This document shows, piece by piece, positions 55,410 to 64,000 of a DNA stretch of 64,000 bases. A model generated the notes under the pieces. That model saw nothing but the letters and a program-made list of their open reading frames with translations, was not told where the DNA came from and made no database searches. A program made the position numbers and the translations under genes. This DNA is from Vibrio tubiashii ATCC 19109. GTDB lineage: Bacteria > Pseudomonadota > Gammaproteobacteria > Enterobacterales > Vibrionaceae. The first letter of the stretch is position 1, and every line of letters begins with the position of its first letter. Where the stretch lies: positions 744,001 to 808,000 of the forward strand of contig NZ_CP009354.1 of NCBI RefSeq assembly GCF_000772105.1. Reading direction: 5' to 3'.

Positions 55410-55664
55410 ATGAATTATTCCACGAACCCGCTTTTCCGCTACCGAAAGTTCGGTGGCAATCATCTGCTGATCTCAATGGCGGAAGCCATTGAAATCAACG
55501 AGGTCGGCGCAGAAATTTGGCTTGGACTAAAAAATCAGACGAGTGTGGCTGAAATCAAGCGCGACATCGCGAGCCATTACAGTATTGCTTTTGACCATGC
55601 CGATCAGGATGTTGACGAGTACTTGTCCACCTTGATGGCGTATGGTGCAATCCATACCTTATGA
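55410..55664 (+). CDS. PqqD-like RiPP recognition element
   Basis: 84 residues, the full PqqD fold: an N-terminal beta hairpin (FRYRKFGGNHLLISMAEAIEINEVGAEIW) and a helical second half. It should bind a leader peptide and present it to the radical SAM enzyme. The ATGA overlap with the CPBP gene implies coupling to a protease. Confidence 0.88.
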   Translation: MNYSTNPLFRYRKFGGNHLLISMAEAIEINEVGAEIWLGLKNQTSVAEIKRDIASHYSIAFDHADQDVDEYLSTLMAYGAIHTL

Positions 55665-56401
55665 ACATCTATGGACGGCAAGAAAACACACTGCTTATGT
55701 TTGCGCTGGTGTGTGCCATCAGTGTGTTTGTATTTCCAGCACTGATAGGCTTTATCGCTTTTGTCTGCCTGTATGTCTGCTTTGTCGCAAATTACTGGCG
55801 GCTAGAGTGGTTTCAGGCATCCAATGAGTTAAGAAAGGCGTGCTTGTCGCTTGTGCCGCTGGGGTTCAGTGGCTGGGTGTTATGGAGCCCTGACCCTTCG
55901 CCACTGTGGGCCACGGGCTGGGTGCAGTGCGGGGTAACCACAGTCGTGTTTGTGTTGGTGCTGGCATGGCAAGCGTTTCAATGTCGTGCTCTCCTCAAAA
56001 CCCCGGTGCTGACGCAGATGATCTTTGCCGAGTGCGATCTTCGGGAGCGTTGGACATACGTTAGCTTTATATTGTTATGCGCGATTGGGGAAGAATTGTT
56101 GTTTCGCGGTGTCCTTTATCGCCTGTTGAGTCACCATTGGGGGGCGTTTTTGCTCTTGAGTTCCTTGATGTTTTACTTTTGGCACGCTTTGATGCCTTGG
56201 GCTCGCCGTACTTATCAACGCTGTGATTATGTGAAGCAAGCGATGTTGGCTTTGAGCTCATCGTCCTTGTTAGTGATGACTGACTCGATCTACCCCTCTT
56301 TGGCTTTGCACCTAGCCTATAACTTAGGTGTTTGTCTTCCCTTTTTTATTTATATCTATTCAAGGAACACGCATTATGCCGACTCAATATCTGGATCTTG
56401 A
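55661..56401 (+). CDS. CPBP-family intramembrane metalloprotease
   Basis: 246 residues with about six membrane segments. The three CPBP motifs are intact: EExxxR in GEELLFRG (144-149), FxxxH in FYFWH (171-175) and HxxxN in HLAYN (217-221). In bacteria such proteins process leader peptides or give immunity to peptide products. Here it overlaps the PqqD-like gene and may release the mature peptide at the membrane. Confidence 0.88.
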   Translation: MNIYGRQENTLLMFALVCAISVFVFPALIGFIAFVCLYVCFVANYWRLEWFQASNELRKACLSLVPLGFSGWVLWSPDPSPLWATGWVQCGVTTVVFVLVLAWQAFQCRALLKTPVLTQMIFAECDLRERWTYVSFILLCAIGEELLFRGVLYRLLSHHWGAFLLLSSLMFYFWHALMPWARRTYQRCDYVKQAMLALSSSSLLVMTDSIYPSLALHLAYNLGVCLPFFIYIYSRNTHYADSISGS

Positions 56402-57131
56402 TGGCTACCTAGCGACCAAGTCATTGTCTTTATCTCAACTTACCGCTTATCTGGATGAGCTCGTTGATTTGACGAGGGTGGAAGGGGCGTATGTGACAGG
56501 CTCCATCGCGGAAGGACATGGGACCATTAGCTCTGACTTGGATATCACGGTCGTGTTGCCTGTGTCGAACCCAACGGACTTTGAGGTCAGAAACCGTTTC
56601 TTTCAGTCAGTGAGGGTGGATATAGAATTCATCAACCAACGTGTGGTGGATCGCATACAGCGAGTACTAGAGACGATGGACTTCGAGGATATCCACCAGA
56701 ACTTTCAAGAGATTGATGTCGGGCCTGGGCTTAGAAAGGAGGGGGTGTTGGAGTGTATTGGTCGAATGTTGAATGGGCGGGCACTGAAGCCGAATAGGAC
56801 GACAGAGGCGATAGGTCAGCAAGGGATGTATCGGTATCTTGGTCACTTATCCCGCTTGTACTCGGAAAATTTGTACGAAGACGTGTTGGGTTTTTTAGAC
56901 AGTAATGACACGGTGTCGGCGGGGAAGCAAAGTCTCCAACTGCTCGATCAAATATACATGACCAAACTCCTGGCCCAGCAGATCTATATTGACCGTCAGA
57001 AGTGGGTCCCTTTCTTTTTATCACGGCATCGACCTGATGATTATCTTCGCTATTTAGAGGCGTTGAGGGAGCTGCCTCTAGGAGATGGAGTCGATGGGGT
57101 GCTGCGTCTGGCCGATGAGGTGTTGAGTTAA
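56376..57131 (+). CDS. Nucleotidyltransferase-fold protein
   Basis: 251 residues from the ATG at 56376, preceded by AAGGA, overlapping the CPBP gene by 26 bases. The polymerase-beta-type motif GSIAEGHGTISSDLD has the GSx spacer and the two catalytic Asp (54 and 56), and a third Asp is at about 82. The remaining helical part may be a substrate-binding domain. It could transfer AMP or another nucleotide to the peptide or a partner, as in adenylated RiPPs; this is inference. Confidence 0.82.
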   Translation: MPTQYLDLDGYLATKSLSLSQLTAYLDELVDLTRVEGAYVTGSIAEGHGTISSDLDITVVLPVSNPTDFEVRNRFFQSVRVDIEFINQRVVDRIQRVLETMDFEDIHQNFQEIDVGPGLRKEGVLECIGRMLNGRALKPNRTTEAIGQQGMYRYLGHLSRLYSENLYEDVLGFLDSNDTVSAGKQSLQLLDQIYMTKLLAQQIYIDRQKWVPFFLSRHRPDDYLRYLEALRELPLGDGVDGVLRLADEVLS

Positions 57132-57132
57132 C

Positions 57133-58056
57133 ATGTTAGCAATTGAAGGGCATAAGATCAGCAAGTCGTACCGTGGTCAAGACTTCGCGCTTCGGGACAT
57201 TGATTTACACGTCAAACAGGGTGAGTGTTATGGCGTGTTGGGCCGAAATGGCGCTGGCAAGAGTACATTGATTAAAATTCTGTCAACCCAGCTCCCGAAA
57301 AGTGCTGGCACAGTCTCTATCCTGGGGATGGCAATCAACAAGCCAGGGAGGATTCGAGGGAAAATCAATATTGTGAATGGGGGAGAGCACGGTTTGTATC
57401 CATGGTTAAGTGGGTATGAGACGCTGGACTACTTTTATCATTTGTATCGCATGAAAGAGGTTAGTCGCAAACGGCATATCGAGCATCTATTGACCCTAGT
57501 CGGCTTGGAGCCGAACTGCTGGCATCGTCCCACTCATAAGTATTCGAAGGGCATGAAGCAGCGGTTGCATATTGCGCGTGGTTTGGTGAACCATCCCGAA
57601 GTCGTGTTTATGGATGAGCCGACTATTGGCTTAGATGTCGAAGGAGTAGAAAGTACGCGCCAATTGATCAAAGACATTTGTGGTTTGGGTAAAACCATCG
57701 TCCTCACCTCGCATAACATTATTGATATTGAGAGAAGCTGCAACAACATTCAGATCATTGATCAAGGGATCAGTAAAGGGTGTTTTAATTTGAGTGATCT
57801 CGCGGAGCAGTACAGTGCGGTGTTGCATGTGAGGGTGGACGCAAGTCAGATCTCGGCGGTTGAGCAGTTATTGGGAGCTGGGTCTATTTTAGAGATCGCA
57901 CCATGCTCATCCAGTTGCGTCACCATAAAGATCGCTACAGGTCAGTCTAGCGTCTTTTCTCTGTTAGAAGCACTGCACAGATCGCAGGTGTGTATCGCGC
58001 ACTATACAGTAGAAAACTGCTCCTTAGAGCACTTTTATTTGTCGCAGGTGAGTTGA
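57133..58056 (+). CDS. ABC transporter ATP-binding protein
   Basis: 307 residues. Walker A is GRNGAGKST at about 37-45, the signature is YSKGMKQRLHIARGL, Walker B is VVFMDEPTIGLD and the switch His is in LTSHN. It belongs to the ABC-2 export/multidrug type and pairs with two permeases downstream. The C-terminal 90 residues are a regulatory extension. Confidence 0.94.
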   Translation: MLAIEGHKISKSYRGQDFALRDIDLHVKQGECYGVLGRNGAGKSTLIKILSTQLPKSAGTVSILGMAINKPGRIRGKINIVNGGEHGLYPWLSGYETLDYFYHLYRMKEVSRKRHIEHLLTLVGLEPNCWHRPTHKYSKGMKQRLHIARGLVNHPEVVFMDEPTIGLDVEGVESTRQLIKDICGLGKTIVLTSHNIIDIERSCNNIQIIDQGISKGCFNLSDLAEQYSAVLHVRVDASQISAVEQLLGAGSILEIAPCSSSCVTIKIATGQSSVFSLLEALHRSQVCIAHYTVENCSLEHFYLSQVS

Positions 58057-58057
58057 G

Positions 58058-58804
58058 ATGTTGGGTTTATCGCGCTGTTTTTTGCTGTCGTCGCTCAAAA
58101 GGCCGATGGTGCAATACTGTTGCTTGGTGCAACCATTGTTATTTCTGTTGCTGTTTACCCAAGCGACCTCATTAACAGGGGAGGCGTTGTTTTGGTTTAT
58201 TGCCTTGCATGCCCCGTTTGCATGTGGATGGGGTATCTTGGTGTTCACGTCGATTTCGGACATCGATCGCGATCGGATGGTGGGCACCTTTGCCTATTTG
58301 AAGATCACGCCGCTTGGGTATGTGGCGATTCTGTTGTCGAGGACTCTTGTCAATACAATGTTGGCGTATCTCTCTGGCATCTTGTTGCTCGCGGTCGGGC
58401 TAGGGGGAGGGGTCATTGCGTTACCAGTGATGAATGGGTTCCCGTGGCTTGTATTGGGGTGGTGGACGCTGGTTTGGTTGCTGGTCGGGTGGTTCAGTCT
58501 GTTGCTGGCCGTTTTTATCACGAAATACGACGAGGGTCGGATCTTAATGAATTTCGTCAACTTTCCTATCGTGATTGTCTCGGCGTTTGGTTTTTCCAGT
58601 TTTTATTTGCCCGATGCCTTGGCTTGGCTCTCGGTAGTGTTCCCTCATGCGTTGTTATTGGAATTGCTGAGAGAGCGAGTTGGTTTGGTATCGGTGTTGG
58701 ACAAGCTGGATGTGGCAGTGTTGCCAGTGTTTGTTATGTCGAGTGTAATGATGCTGGTTGCCACGGTGTATTTCTTGAGGAAGAGCATTCATGAACTCAA
58801 TTAA
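58058..58804 (+). CDS. ABC-2 type permease, first
   Basis: 248 residues with about six membrane segments, 1 base after the ATPase gene. It has no Cys/His motif beyond the membrane parts. It probably exports the modified peptide or gives immunity. Confidence 0.85.
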   Translation: MLGLSRCFLLSSLKRPMVQYCCLVQPLLFLLLFTQATSLTGEALFWFIALHAPFACGWGILVFTSISDIDRDRMVGTFAYLKITPLGYVAILLSRTLVNTMLAYLSGILLLAVGLGGGVIALPVMNGFPWLVLGWWTLVWLLVGWFSLLLAVFITKYDEGRILMNFVNFPIVIVSAFGFSSFYLPDALAWLSVVFPHALLLELLRERVGLVSVLDKLDVAVLPVFVMSSVMMLVATVYFLRKSIHELN

Positions 58805-59540
58805 GAGTGTCCTATTCGCGGCGATGTTGGGGTATAAAGCGACTATCCATCCATTGAAATTCAAAGAGTTCATCATTTCTGCAATGCTGACCCCTCTGTT
58901 TACCATGTTGTTTTACGTGTCGGTGAAATACGTGTCTTATCCCAGCGCTATGCAGAAAGAAGGCTTGGTCACCGTGTTTTTGATCATTCCGGCGTTTACC
59001 TGTATTTACTATATCTCGCGGTCAATCAATGATGACAAGTATTATGGGACGGTGGACATATTGGCGATTTCGCCAACCGGGTTATTCATGACTAAGTTGC
59101 TTGTCCAGCTGTTTACGTTGCTGGAAGTGGTTATGGTGTCGGTGTTTTGGTTGGTCACACTCAACTATGGGTTATTAGCGTCGGCCTTCAGTTTCACCGA
59201 TGTCCTAAATTTAACCTACATACTGGTTTGCGCTTCCCTTTCCTTAGTGTTTTTTGGGTTGCTGCTGGCGTTGAGTTTTTCCTTGCTTGAGGATGGGCTG
59301 ATCGTTGTGAACCTTGCTTTTACTTTAGTGGTGATCCTGTCGACGTTAACGTTTGACGGGGAGTACAGTAAATTGGTCACAGCAGTATTGCCCCTTAACT
59401 ACTTTGTCGAGATCGCAAAAGGCGATCTGAGTCAATTGCCTTACGGTGAGATCGCTAGCATTAGTGGGATAAAGTCAGCGGTGTATCTATTGTTGGCGCG
59501 AGTGGTATACCAAGCGAAAAGGTGGATACTGGCGGAGTGA
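58791..59540 (+). CDS. ABC-2 type permease, second
   Basis: 249 residues, about six membrane segments, overlapping the first permease by 14 bases. The two permeases plus the ATPase form a heterodimeric exporter. It ends the operon. No strong terminator follows within 100 bases. Confidence 0.85.
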   Translation: MNSIKSVLFAAMLGYKATIHPLKFKEFIISAMLTPLFTMLFYVSVKYVSYPSAMQKEGLVTVFLIIPAFTCIYYISRSINDDKYYGTVDILAISPTGLFMTKLLVQLFTLLEVVMVSVFWLVTLNYGLLASAFSFTDVLNLTYILVCASLSLVFFGLLLALSFSLLEDGLIVVNLAFTLVVILSTLTFDGEYSKLVTAVLPLNYFVEIAKGDLSQLPYGEIASISGIKSAVYLLLARVVYQAKRWILAE

Positions 59541-59911
59541 GAGTTCTCATCGCGCGACTCTGAGGCTGATAGCTTGGCGTGATGAATCCTTGTGGGCGAT
59601 GTTGAGCACTAGGAGCAGGCCGATAGAATCCAGCAGTTCATGGCTTTGAGCCCTTCCATTCTTTCAGGTCGCCCCTATGTGTCGTAAGTAAAGTGACTAA
59701 ATTAGCACAATCTCTGAGATGTATTGCATTTCTATAGACACATAAATATAGCTAGACTCCATCGTCGTACTCTTGCTTTTATCATATTTAGATCTCCCAA
59801 AGGACAGTTGTGTGGGACATATAATGGAACAGGCGGTTACCCTATCATTTTGTTTATATTAAATTTATTCAACACTATTGATAATACTGGGCAGCCTGGC
59901 GGACGTTTGTA
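59541..59911. other. Spacer with a possible degraded gene end
   Basis: No full gene. On the minus strand 59547-59663 is a 39-codon open frame ending TGA (its C-terminus reads LLLVLNIAHKDSSRQAISL). It may be the 3' end of a lost or truncated gene or chance. The rest is AT-rich. Confidence 0.3.
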
Positions 59912-60490
59912 ATGACGAATAATGCTACAACGCGAGTTGATACTAGAAGATTTCGGCTTCGATACAGAGCGGAAAAGTCATACCAAAAAGACCAGTTTTG
60001 GGCAAACATGTTTAATATCTGGCACATGTTTAGGTGGTGGTACCCCAACTGTTCATTGAGGGAGTTTTCAGAATATTTTGGATTACCATTGTCAACGGTT
60101 TCTAGACGCTTTTCTCGCGGTGTTACATGGGCGATGAGTGGAGAAATAAGCGGTAGTTTGTACCAGAGTAGCCTTATAAACAAGACGCTAGATACTCTTG
60201 CTGCTAAAAATGATTGGCATACAATACGGCTTTTATGGGTATTCGAGTCAGCTAGGTTAGTAATAACCAAAAAGCAGTTTTGCGCAAAGTATGGAATTGC
60301 GTACAACACTGCGAGGCCCCATCTTGCACAGAACGCACTAGATAGTATGTTGCACGTTGCTCATTTTCATCGTTATGTGTATCGAGAAAGTAAAGGTGGT
60401 TGGTTTCATCCAATTAATGAAACTTCAAGACACAAGGGGTTAATGGTTAGGGTTCTAGTAGATTTTAGAGAAAATTGGAAGATGTATTGA
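59912..60490 (+). CDS. Unrecognised protein with possible HTH
   Basis: 192 residues, basic, no family recognised. A helix-turn-helix-like segment (SLREFSEYFGLPLSTVSRRFSRG) occurs at about residues 48-70. Tryptophan-rich N-terminus. It is 62 bases upstream of the tandem GIY-YIG gene and may be a regulator or specificity partner of it. Confidence 0.5.
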   Translation: MTNNATTRVDTRRFRLRYRAEKSYQKDQFWANMFNIWHMFRWWYPNCSLREFSEYFGLPLSTVSRRFSRGVTWAMSGEISGSLYQSSLINKTLDTLAAKNDWHTIRLLWVFESARLVITKKQFCAKYGIAYNTARPHLAQNALDSMLHVAHFHRYVYRESKGGWFHPINETSRHKGLMVRVLVDFRENWKMY

Positions 60491-60552
60491 TGTGCTATCT
60501 AATCAGTTAATGGGAGGTTGGTAGCACGATATTCGAGTACAAAAGTTAAGCA

Positions 60553-61443
60553 ATGTCTTGGAAAAGACCAATGATAATAGCCGAAAAAGTTGATATGCCT
60601 GATAATTGGTCTGATTGGCTCCCACTTAATGGCGGTTTGAATGTTTATCATAAGATACCTGTTAAGCACGCTGGGGTATATCGGATTCGTGCTCGTAAGC
60701 TGGAAAAGTTGATTTACATTGGTCAAACGGGACGTTGCTTGAGACAGCGTCTACGAGCTTTAAGTAAAGGAGTATACTCAGATACTATGCCTTGGAACGA
60801 TCCTCATACAGCGGCACCTAATCTTTGGGTTTGGATGCAGGAGGAACATTTTGATTATGAGTTCTCTTTCATTCTCACCAGCCTAGACACACAGCAAAGA
60901 CAGGGATTAGAAGATTACTTCCTTTGGAGGCACCGTTGTGAGACAGGAAGTTCTACGCTGTGTAACTATGGTCGTTTTCATCGCCTTTGGATGAAACCAA
61001 GTAATAGAAAGCAAGCTATGGCTGGTGGAAAGTTAAGTGATGGCAAACTTAACCCTTCAGGACTCAGTAGTAGCTCCCCTTTAAAGCCTTCAGGTGGTAG
61101 CTCTGATGACAATTGGATGGGCTTACTTTGGTCTCAGATAAAACCTCTCGACAATCAATGTATTGGCCTTGTACCTCAGCACCCTATCATTTATCGCATA
61201 CAAGATACGAACACGTTGGAAGTTATCTACATAGGGGAAACTAAAAAAGGTCGTGACCGATTAAAGAGTCATGCTAGAAAAGAGTGGGGTAGAAGGTCTG
61301 TCTGTTTTTCCTATGTTGATGCTATTAATCTTACTGAATCCTTTTTAAGGCATGAAATTGAAGTTGACTTGATTGGAGCATTTTTTGAAGAGCATGGGCG
61401 TGTTCCTGAGTTTCAGTACAAGAAAATTGCCCGACAGCTCTAG
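60553..61443 (+). CDS. Protein with two GIY-YIG nuclease domains
   Basis: 296 residues with two copies of the GIY-YIG core. The first has GVY at 41-43 and YIG at 55-57 with a Glu at about 120. The second has IIY at 212-214 and YIG at 226-228, with RDRL and a Glu in RHEIEVDL. A Ser/Gly-rich linker (about 160-185) joins them. GIY-YIG enzymes cut DNA with one catalytic site per domain, so the fused pair could make a double cut as a monomer. Not a standard UvrC, SLX1 or homing-endonuclease layout. Confidence 0.8.
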   Translation: MSWKRPMIIAEKVDMPDNWSDWLPLNGGLNVYHKIPVKHAGVYRIRARKLEKLIYIGQTGRCLRQRLRALSKGVYSDTMPWNDPHTAAPNLWVWMQEEHFDYEFSFILTSLDTQQRQGLEDYFLWRHRCETGSSTLCNYGRFHRLWMKPSNRKQAMAGGKLSDGKLNPSGLSSSSPLKPSGGSSDDNWMGLLWSQIKPLDNQCIGLVPQHPIIYRIQDTNTLEVIYIGETKKGRDRLKSHARKEWGRRSVCFSYVDAINLTESFLRHEIEVDLIGAFFEEHGRVPEFQYKKIARQL

Positions 61444-61505
61444 AAGTCCCGCATCATTTTGGGCGCTGATATGGCACGCCCTTGAATGTAGCCCGATTAG
61501 TCCAA

Positions 61506-61539
61506 GACTGTGCATCCTAAGCAAGTTGAATGCACAGTC
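61506..61539. repeat. Perfect 9-bp inverted repeat between convergent genes
   Basis: GACTGTGCA and TGCACAGTC are separated by 16 bases. No T run follows, so terminator function is uncertain; it could be a REP-like unit. Confidence 0.5.
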
Positions 61540-61549
61540 AGGGGCATAG

Positions 61550-62662
61550 TTACAGGGGTAAAGTTAGAGTGATTGGACAATGATCTGAGGGTTTGACTTT
61601 ATCTTTGCTGAAATTAGGGTAGTTCTTCCCATGAGCTTCTAAGCCTAATACTGGAGTTTTCCAAATAAGGGTTTCAGCAAAAGCTTTACTGAGGAAGAAT
61701 CGGTCTATCTTTTCATAGCAGTTCCAGTCTGAGAACTTCCTAAGAAATACGTTTGGCGCATAGTAGATAGCTAGATTTTCAGGCTTGTTATCATTAATTT
61801 CATGCAAGAATGAGCGAGTTTTTGAGTCTTTTGTTGGACTTGATTGAGCATCGCTTCCATCTGAACGCGCGTCATAGCTCCAGTCAACTTTGAAGACTCG
61901 GTTGAAGTCTCCAAGTAGGATAAAGTCAATGCCATCCTCTGTCATTTTTTCTATCCACTCTTCGATTTTCACAACCTGTTTAGCATATGTTTGACAGTCT
62001 GCTTTACTATTGTCGAGTTCGTATTCATGACATGACGACTTCATGTGCAGATTTAAGAATGCGAGCTTTTTCCCGTTGATTGAACCATGTAGTTCAATGC
62101 CTGGGCGTACAGGGCGTTTGTGGCCAGAGCTGCTTTCATGCAGAACCATAACATCTGTGTTGACCGAAATTAAAGGCTCTTTGTCGAAGAGTCCTTTGCG
62201 GTACGCAATACCTACATTTTGTGGCATGACAGTATCTTTTAAGAGCTCAAATGAACTTATTGATGTATAGGCTTTGTCACTTAGTAGTTCTTCGATAGCT
62301 TTCGCATCAGATATTTCTTGAAAGAAGTAAATGTCTGATTTCAGCTGTTGGGCTAGGCTCTGGAGGGATGACACCTTTTCTCTGTGATCATTAATAGTTC
62401 TAACTGGTTTAGGCCAACTAAGCGCGTTGCAGTATGTAAGTCTCGGTGGTTTTTTACTTAGCTTATCCCTTATTTCATCTGGTAATGTGGTGTCACGGTT
62501 ATCCGGCCAATTTAGGGGACCACAGAAGTCCTTCCATTCTTTAAACCTTTCTTCAGACATTAAATGCTCAGTGTTCCATGTCGTTAACGTTAAAGGAGCT
62601 GCAGAAACAAGGCCAGAGTACCCTATCAATAGCATCATTGTGATAATGTGTTTTGTGTTCAT
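61550..62662 (-). CDS. Exported endonuclease/exonuclease/phosphatase-family protein
   Basis: 370 residues with a signal peptide (1-21, ending VSA). The EEP motifs are in order: WNTEHL, FFQEI, LNLHMKS, LGDFNR and SDHCPI, with the catalytic Glu, Asp/Asn and final Asp-His pair. It is probably a periplasmic or secreted nuclease or phosphodiesterase. It could be a DNA scavenging enzyme. It is convergent with the GIY-YIG gene. Confidence 0.88.
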   Translation of the reverse strand: MNTKHIITMMLLIGYSGLVSAAPLTLTTWNTEHLMSEERFKEWKDFCGPLNWPDNRDTTLPDEIRDKLSKKPPRLTYCNALSWPKPVRTINDHREKVSSLQSLAQQLKSDIYFFQEISDAKAIEELLSDKAYTSISSFELLKDTVMPQNVGIAYRKGLFDKEPLISVNTDVMVLHESSSGHKRPVRPGIELHGSINGKKLAFLNLHMKSSCHEYELDNSKADCQTYAKQVVKIEEWIEKMTEDGIDFILLGDFNRVFKVDWSYDARSDGSDAQSSPTKDSKTRSFLHEINDNKPENLAIYYAPNVFLRKFSDWNCYEKIDRFFLSKAFAETLIWKTPVLGLEAHGKNYPNFSKDKVKPSDHCPITLTLPL

Positions 62663-63087
62663 TGTGTTACCTGTACCAACTTGTTAATGGATTTTAAGAA
62701 ATCTCTAGAAGTAGTAAGTATAGGTAGGAGCTCTTGATATGCGGTGGGACCTATATCTATTTATGAAGGTTTGGTTAGTCTGAGAAAGAGTAGAGAGTTG
62801 CCAGTTTTTCCCTGACTCATAACTAATGAGATAGTGGTGATGAGAACGGGTATATCGATAGTTGTCTAAATCATTTCTGCCCCAAAGCGAGTTAAACTTG
62901 ATAAGTATCAAGGTCTAAGATTGTTCATTCGACCTACTTTCACTCATGTTTCAAAACGTATCTCTGAGTCAACAAGAAAGTTCTACTTTGTCGTAAAGTA
63001 ATAAGTAAAGCATGGATCTGTAGGGGTAGGCTAAGCCAATCACTCTATTGTTTCTCCAAGCGAATTGTAATTTCACGACAGGTGAGA
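62663..63087. other. Intergenic, no gene seen
   Basis: 425 bases without a convincing ORF; a 68-codon minus-strand frame at 62705-62911 has no ribosome site or motif. It contains the promoter of the EEP gene. Confidence 0.5.
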
Positions 63088-63969
63088 TTATTTCAACATG
63101 TGGTCAATAAATGTTCGTACTTTATGGGGGGTGATCGCCGCACTTGGGTAGACAAAATAAAGCTCGGTGGACCAAGTATAATCAGTGAGTAGATTCACCA
63201 GTTCTTTTTGTTCAATATAATCACCGACCAAAAAATCCAAAGCACACGCAATGCCCACTCCATTTTTGGCCATCTCGACCAACATAGCTTCTGAATCTGA
63301 TCGAATCGTTGAATTTAACTCGACAAATTCATGCGATTCATCTGCAAAGTTAAATCGCCATTTATCCTTTGTTAGACAACTTCGGTAGTTCATACAGCGA
63401 TGCATTTTTAAGTCTGATGGGATATTAGGTGTCCCATTTTTCTCTAAGTAGTCTCTAGAAGCGACAACCTTTGTGCCGATGCTCTTAATCTTCCTACACC
63501 GAAAGCTGCTATTGGGCATATCGCCGATATGAAAGGCGAGATCTATACCCTCTGAAACAAGGTCATCCAGTGTATAGCCATACATGACCTCTAGTTCTAC
63601 ATTGGGATAAATTTGAGCAAACGAGCTGATCTTTTGCATGAGATTCAAATCGTGCTCAAGAACAATTGGCAGGCGTATCCTAAAAGAGCCGCTCAGAGTG
63701 TCATTTCGTTGGTCGATGACGTCATGAGCTTCTTTAATGTCATCGAGAACCTTTGAGTATCGTTCATAGAGGTATTGCCCTTGCTCCGTTAAAGATAATG
63801 TTCTGGTTGTTCGCTGAATAAGCGTACATTGCAACTCATTCTCTAACTGGCGTATTTGCTTGCTGACAACAGACTTAGACAGTACCAATTCATCAGCAGC
63901 CTGTGAGAACGAATTATGCTTCACTACGGTGTAAAAGGTAGTGACCAAGTTTAGGTTCAGGTTTTTCAT
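63088..63969 (-). CDS. LysR-family regulator
   Basis: 293 residues from the ATG at 63969, preceded by AGAGG (an upstream ATG at 63990 lacks one). The N-terminal winged HTH (SFSQAADELVLSKSVVSKQIRQLENEL) and an effector domain are complete. No divergent target is visible before the window ends. Confidence 0.88.
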   Translation of the reverse strand: MKNLNLNLVTTFYTVVKHNSFSQAADELVLSKSVVSKQIRQLENELQCTLIQRTTRTLSLTEQGQYLYERYSKVLDDIKEAHDVIDQRNDTLSGSFRIRLPIVLEHDLNLMQKISSFAQIYPNVELEVMYGYTLDDLVSEGIDLAFHIGDMPNSSFRCRKIKSIGTKVVASRDYLEKNGTPNIPSDLKMHRCMNYRSCLTKDKWRFNFADESHEFVELNSTIRSDSEAMLVEMAKNGVGIACALDFLVGDYIEQKELVNLLTDYTWSTELYFVYPSAAITPHKVRTFIDHMLK

Positions 63970-64000
63970 CGGAGTACCTCTAGTAGTCATTCTATTCTAA

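Noticed and set aside
58120..58794. 224-codon open frame inside the first permease gene
   Set aside because: It overlaps the ABC-2 permease in another frame, has no matching membrane pattern and breaks the operon spacing.
62705..62911. 68-codon minus-strand frame
   Set aside because: No start signal, no motif, in a spacer rich in stops in other frames.

Overview
The window looks like a chromosome segment of a marine gammaproteobacterium, most probably a Vibrio. The evidence is the zinc-ribbon/xseA/guaB/guaA order, a uhpT-uhpABC hexose-phosphate locus with a near-enterobacterial UhpT, a secreted GH19 chitinase, a DUF3581 protein and Vibrio-type intergenic hairpin elements. No sequence search was run; family calls come from motifs read in the translations.

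Layout. 1-2.3 kb: 3' part of an AlaX-type tRNA-editing protein, a GAF-GGDEF cyclase and a zinc-ribbon protein. 2.3-7.1 kb: xseA, guaB and guaA with PurR-like operators. 7.3-45.9 kb is mostly ordinary chromosomal metabolism and transport: chitinase, acetate transporter, alanine symporter, dadA with a LysR regulator, a pentapeptide-repeat/K+ channel fusion, metY, a CBS-domain membrane protein, two metallo-beta-lactamase-fold proteins, plsC, an unusual methyltransferase-HNH protein facing a NERD protein, MscS, a subtilase with a small I9-like partner, sua5, lhgO, an M20 hydrolase, a BCCT carrier, manA, uhpC-uhpB-uhpA-uhpT and a Sel1 protein.

45.9-62.7 kb is accessory. It opens with a fragment resembling a tmRNA/tRNA 3' end, followed by two AlpA-like regulators and an inovirus Gp2/YfjJ-like protein. 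A deoxyribosyltransferase-like gene and an M18 aminopeptidase come next.

The most interesting part is 50.76-59.54 kb, a tightly packed operon that looks like an undescribed RiPP or peptide-derived small-molecule system. It has two tiny precursor-like peptides (20 and 21 residues). Each is followed by a perfect hairpin and then by a protein with a PqqD-like recognition domain, either fused to a radical SAM enzyme or free-standing. The rest of the operon encodes a second radical SAM enzyme, a pyruvate kinase without its C-terminal domain, an HhH-GPD glycosylase-like protein, a MazG-like pyrophosphohydrolase, a CPBP membrane protease, a nucleotidyltransferase and a three-gene ABC transporter. 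A perfect FNR-type box lies upstream. The likely logic is precursor recognition, radical modification, phosphoryl or nucleotidyl chemistry, proteolysis and export, but the product is unknown.

Downstream are an unrecognised 192-residue protein, a protein with two GIY-YIG domains, a secreted EEP-family nuclease/phosphatase and a LysR regulator.
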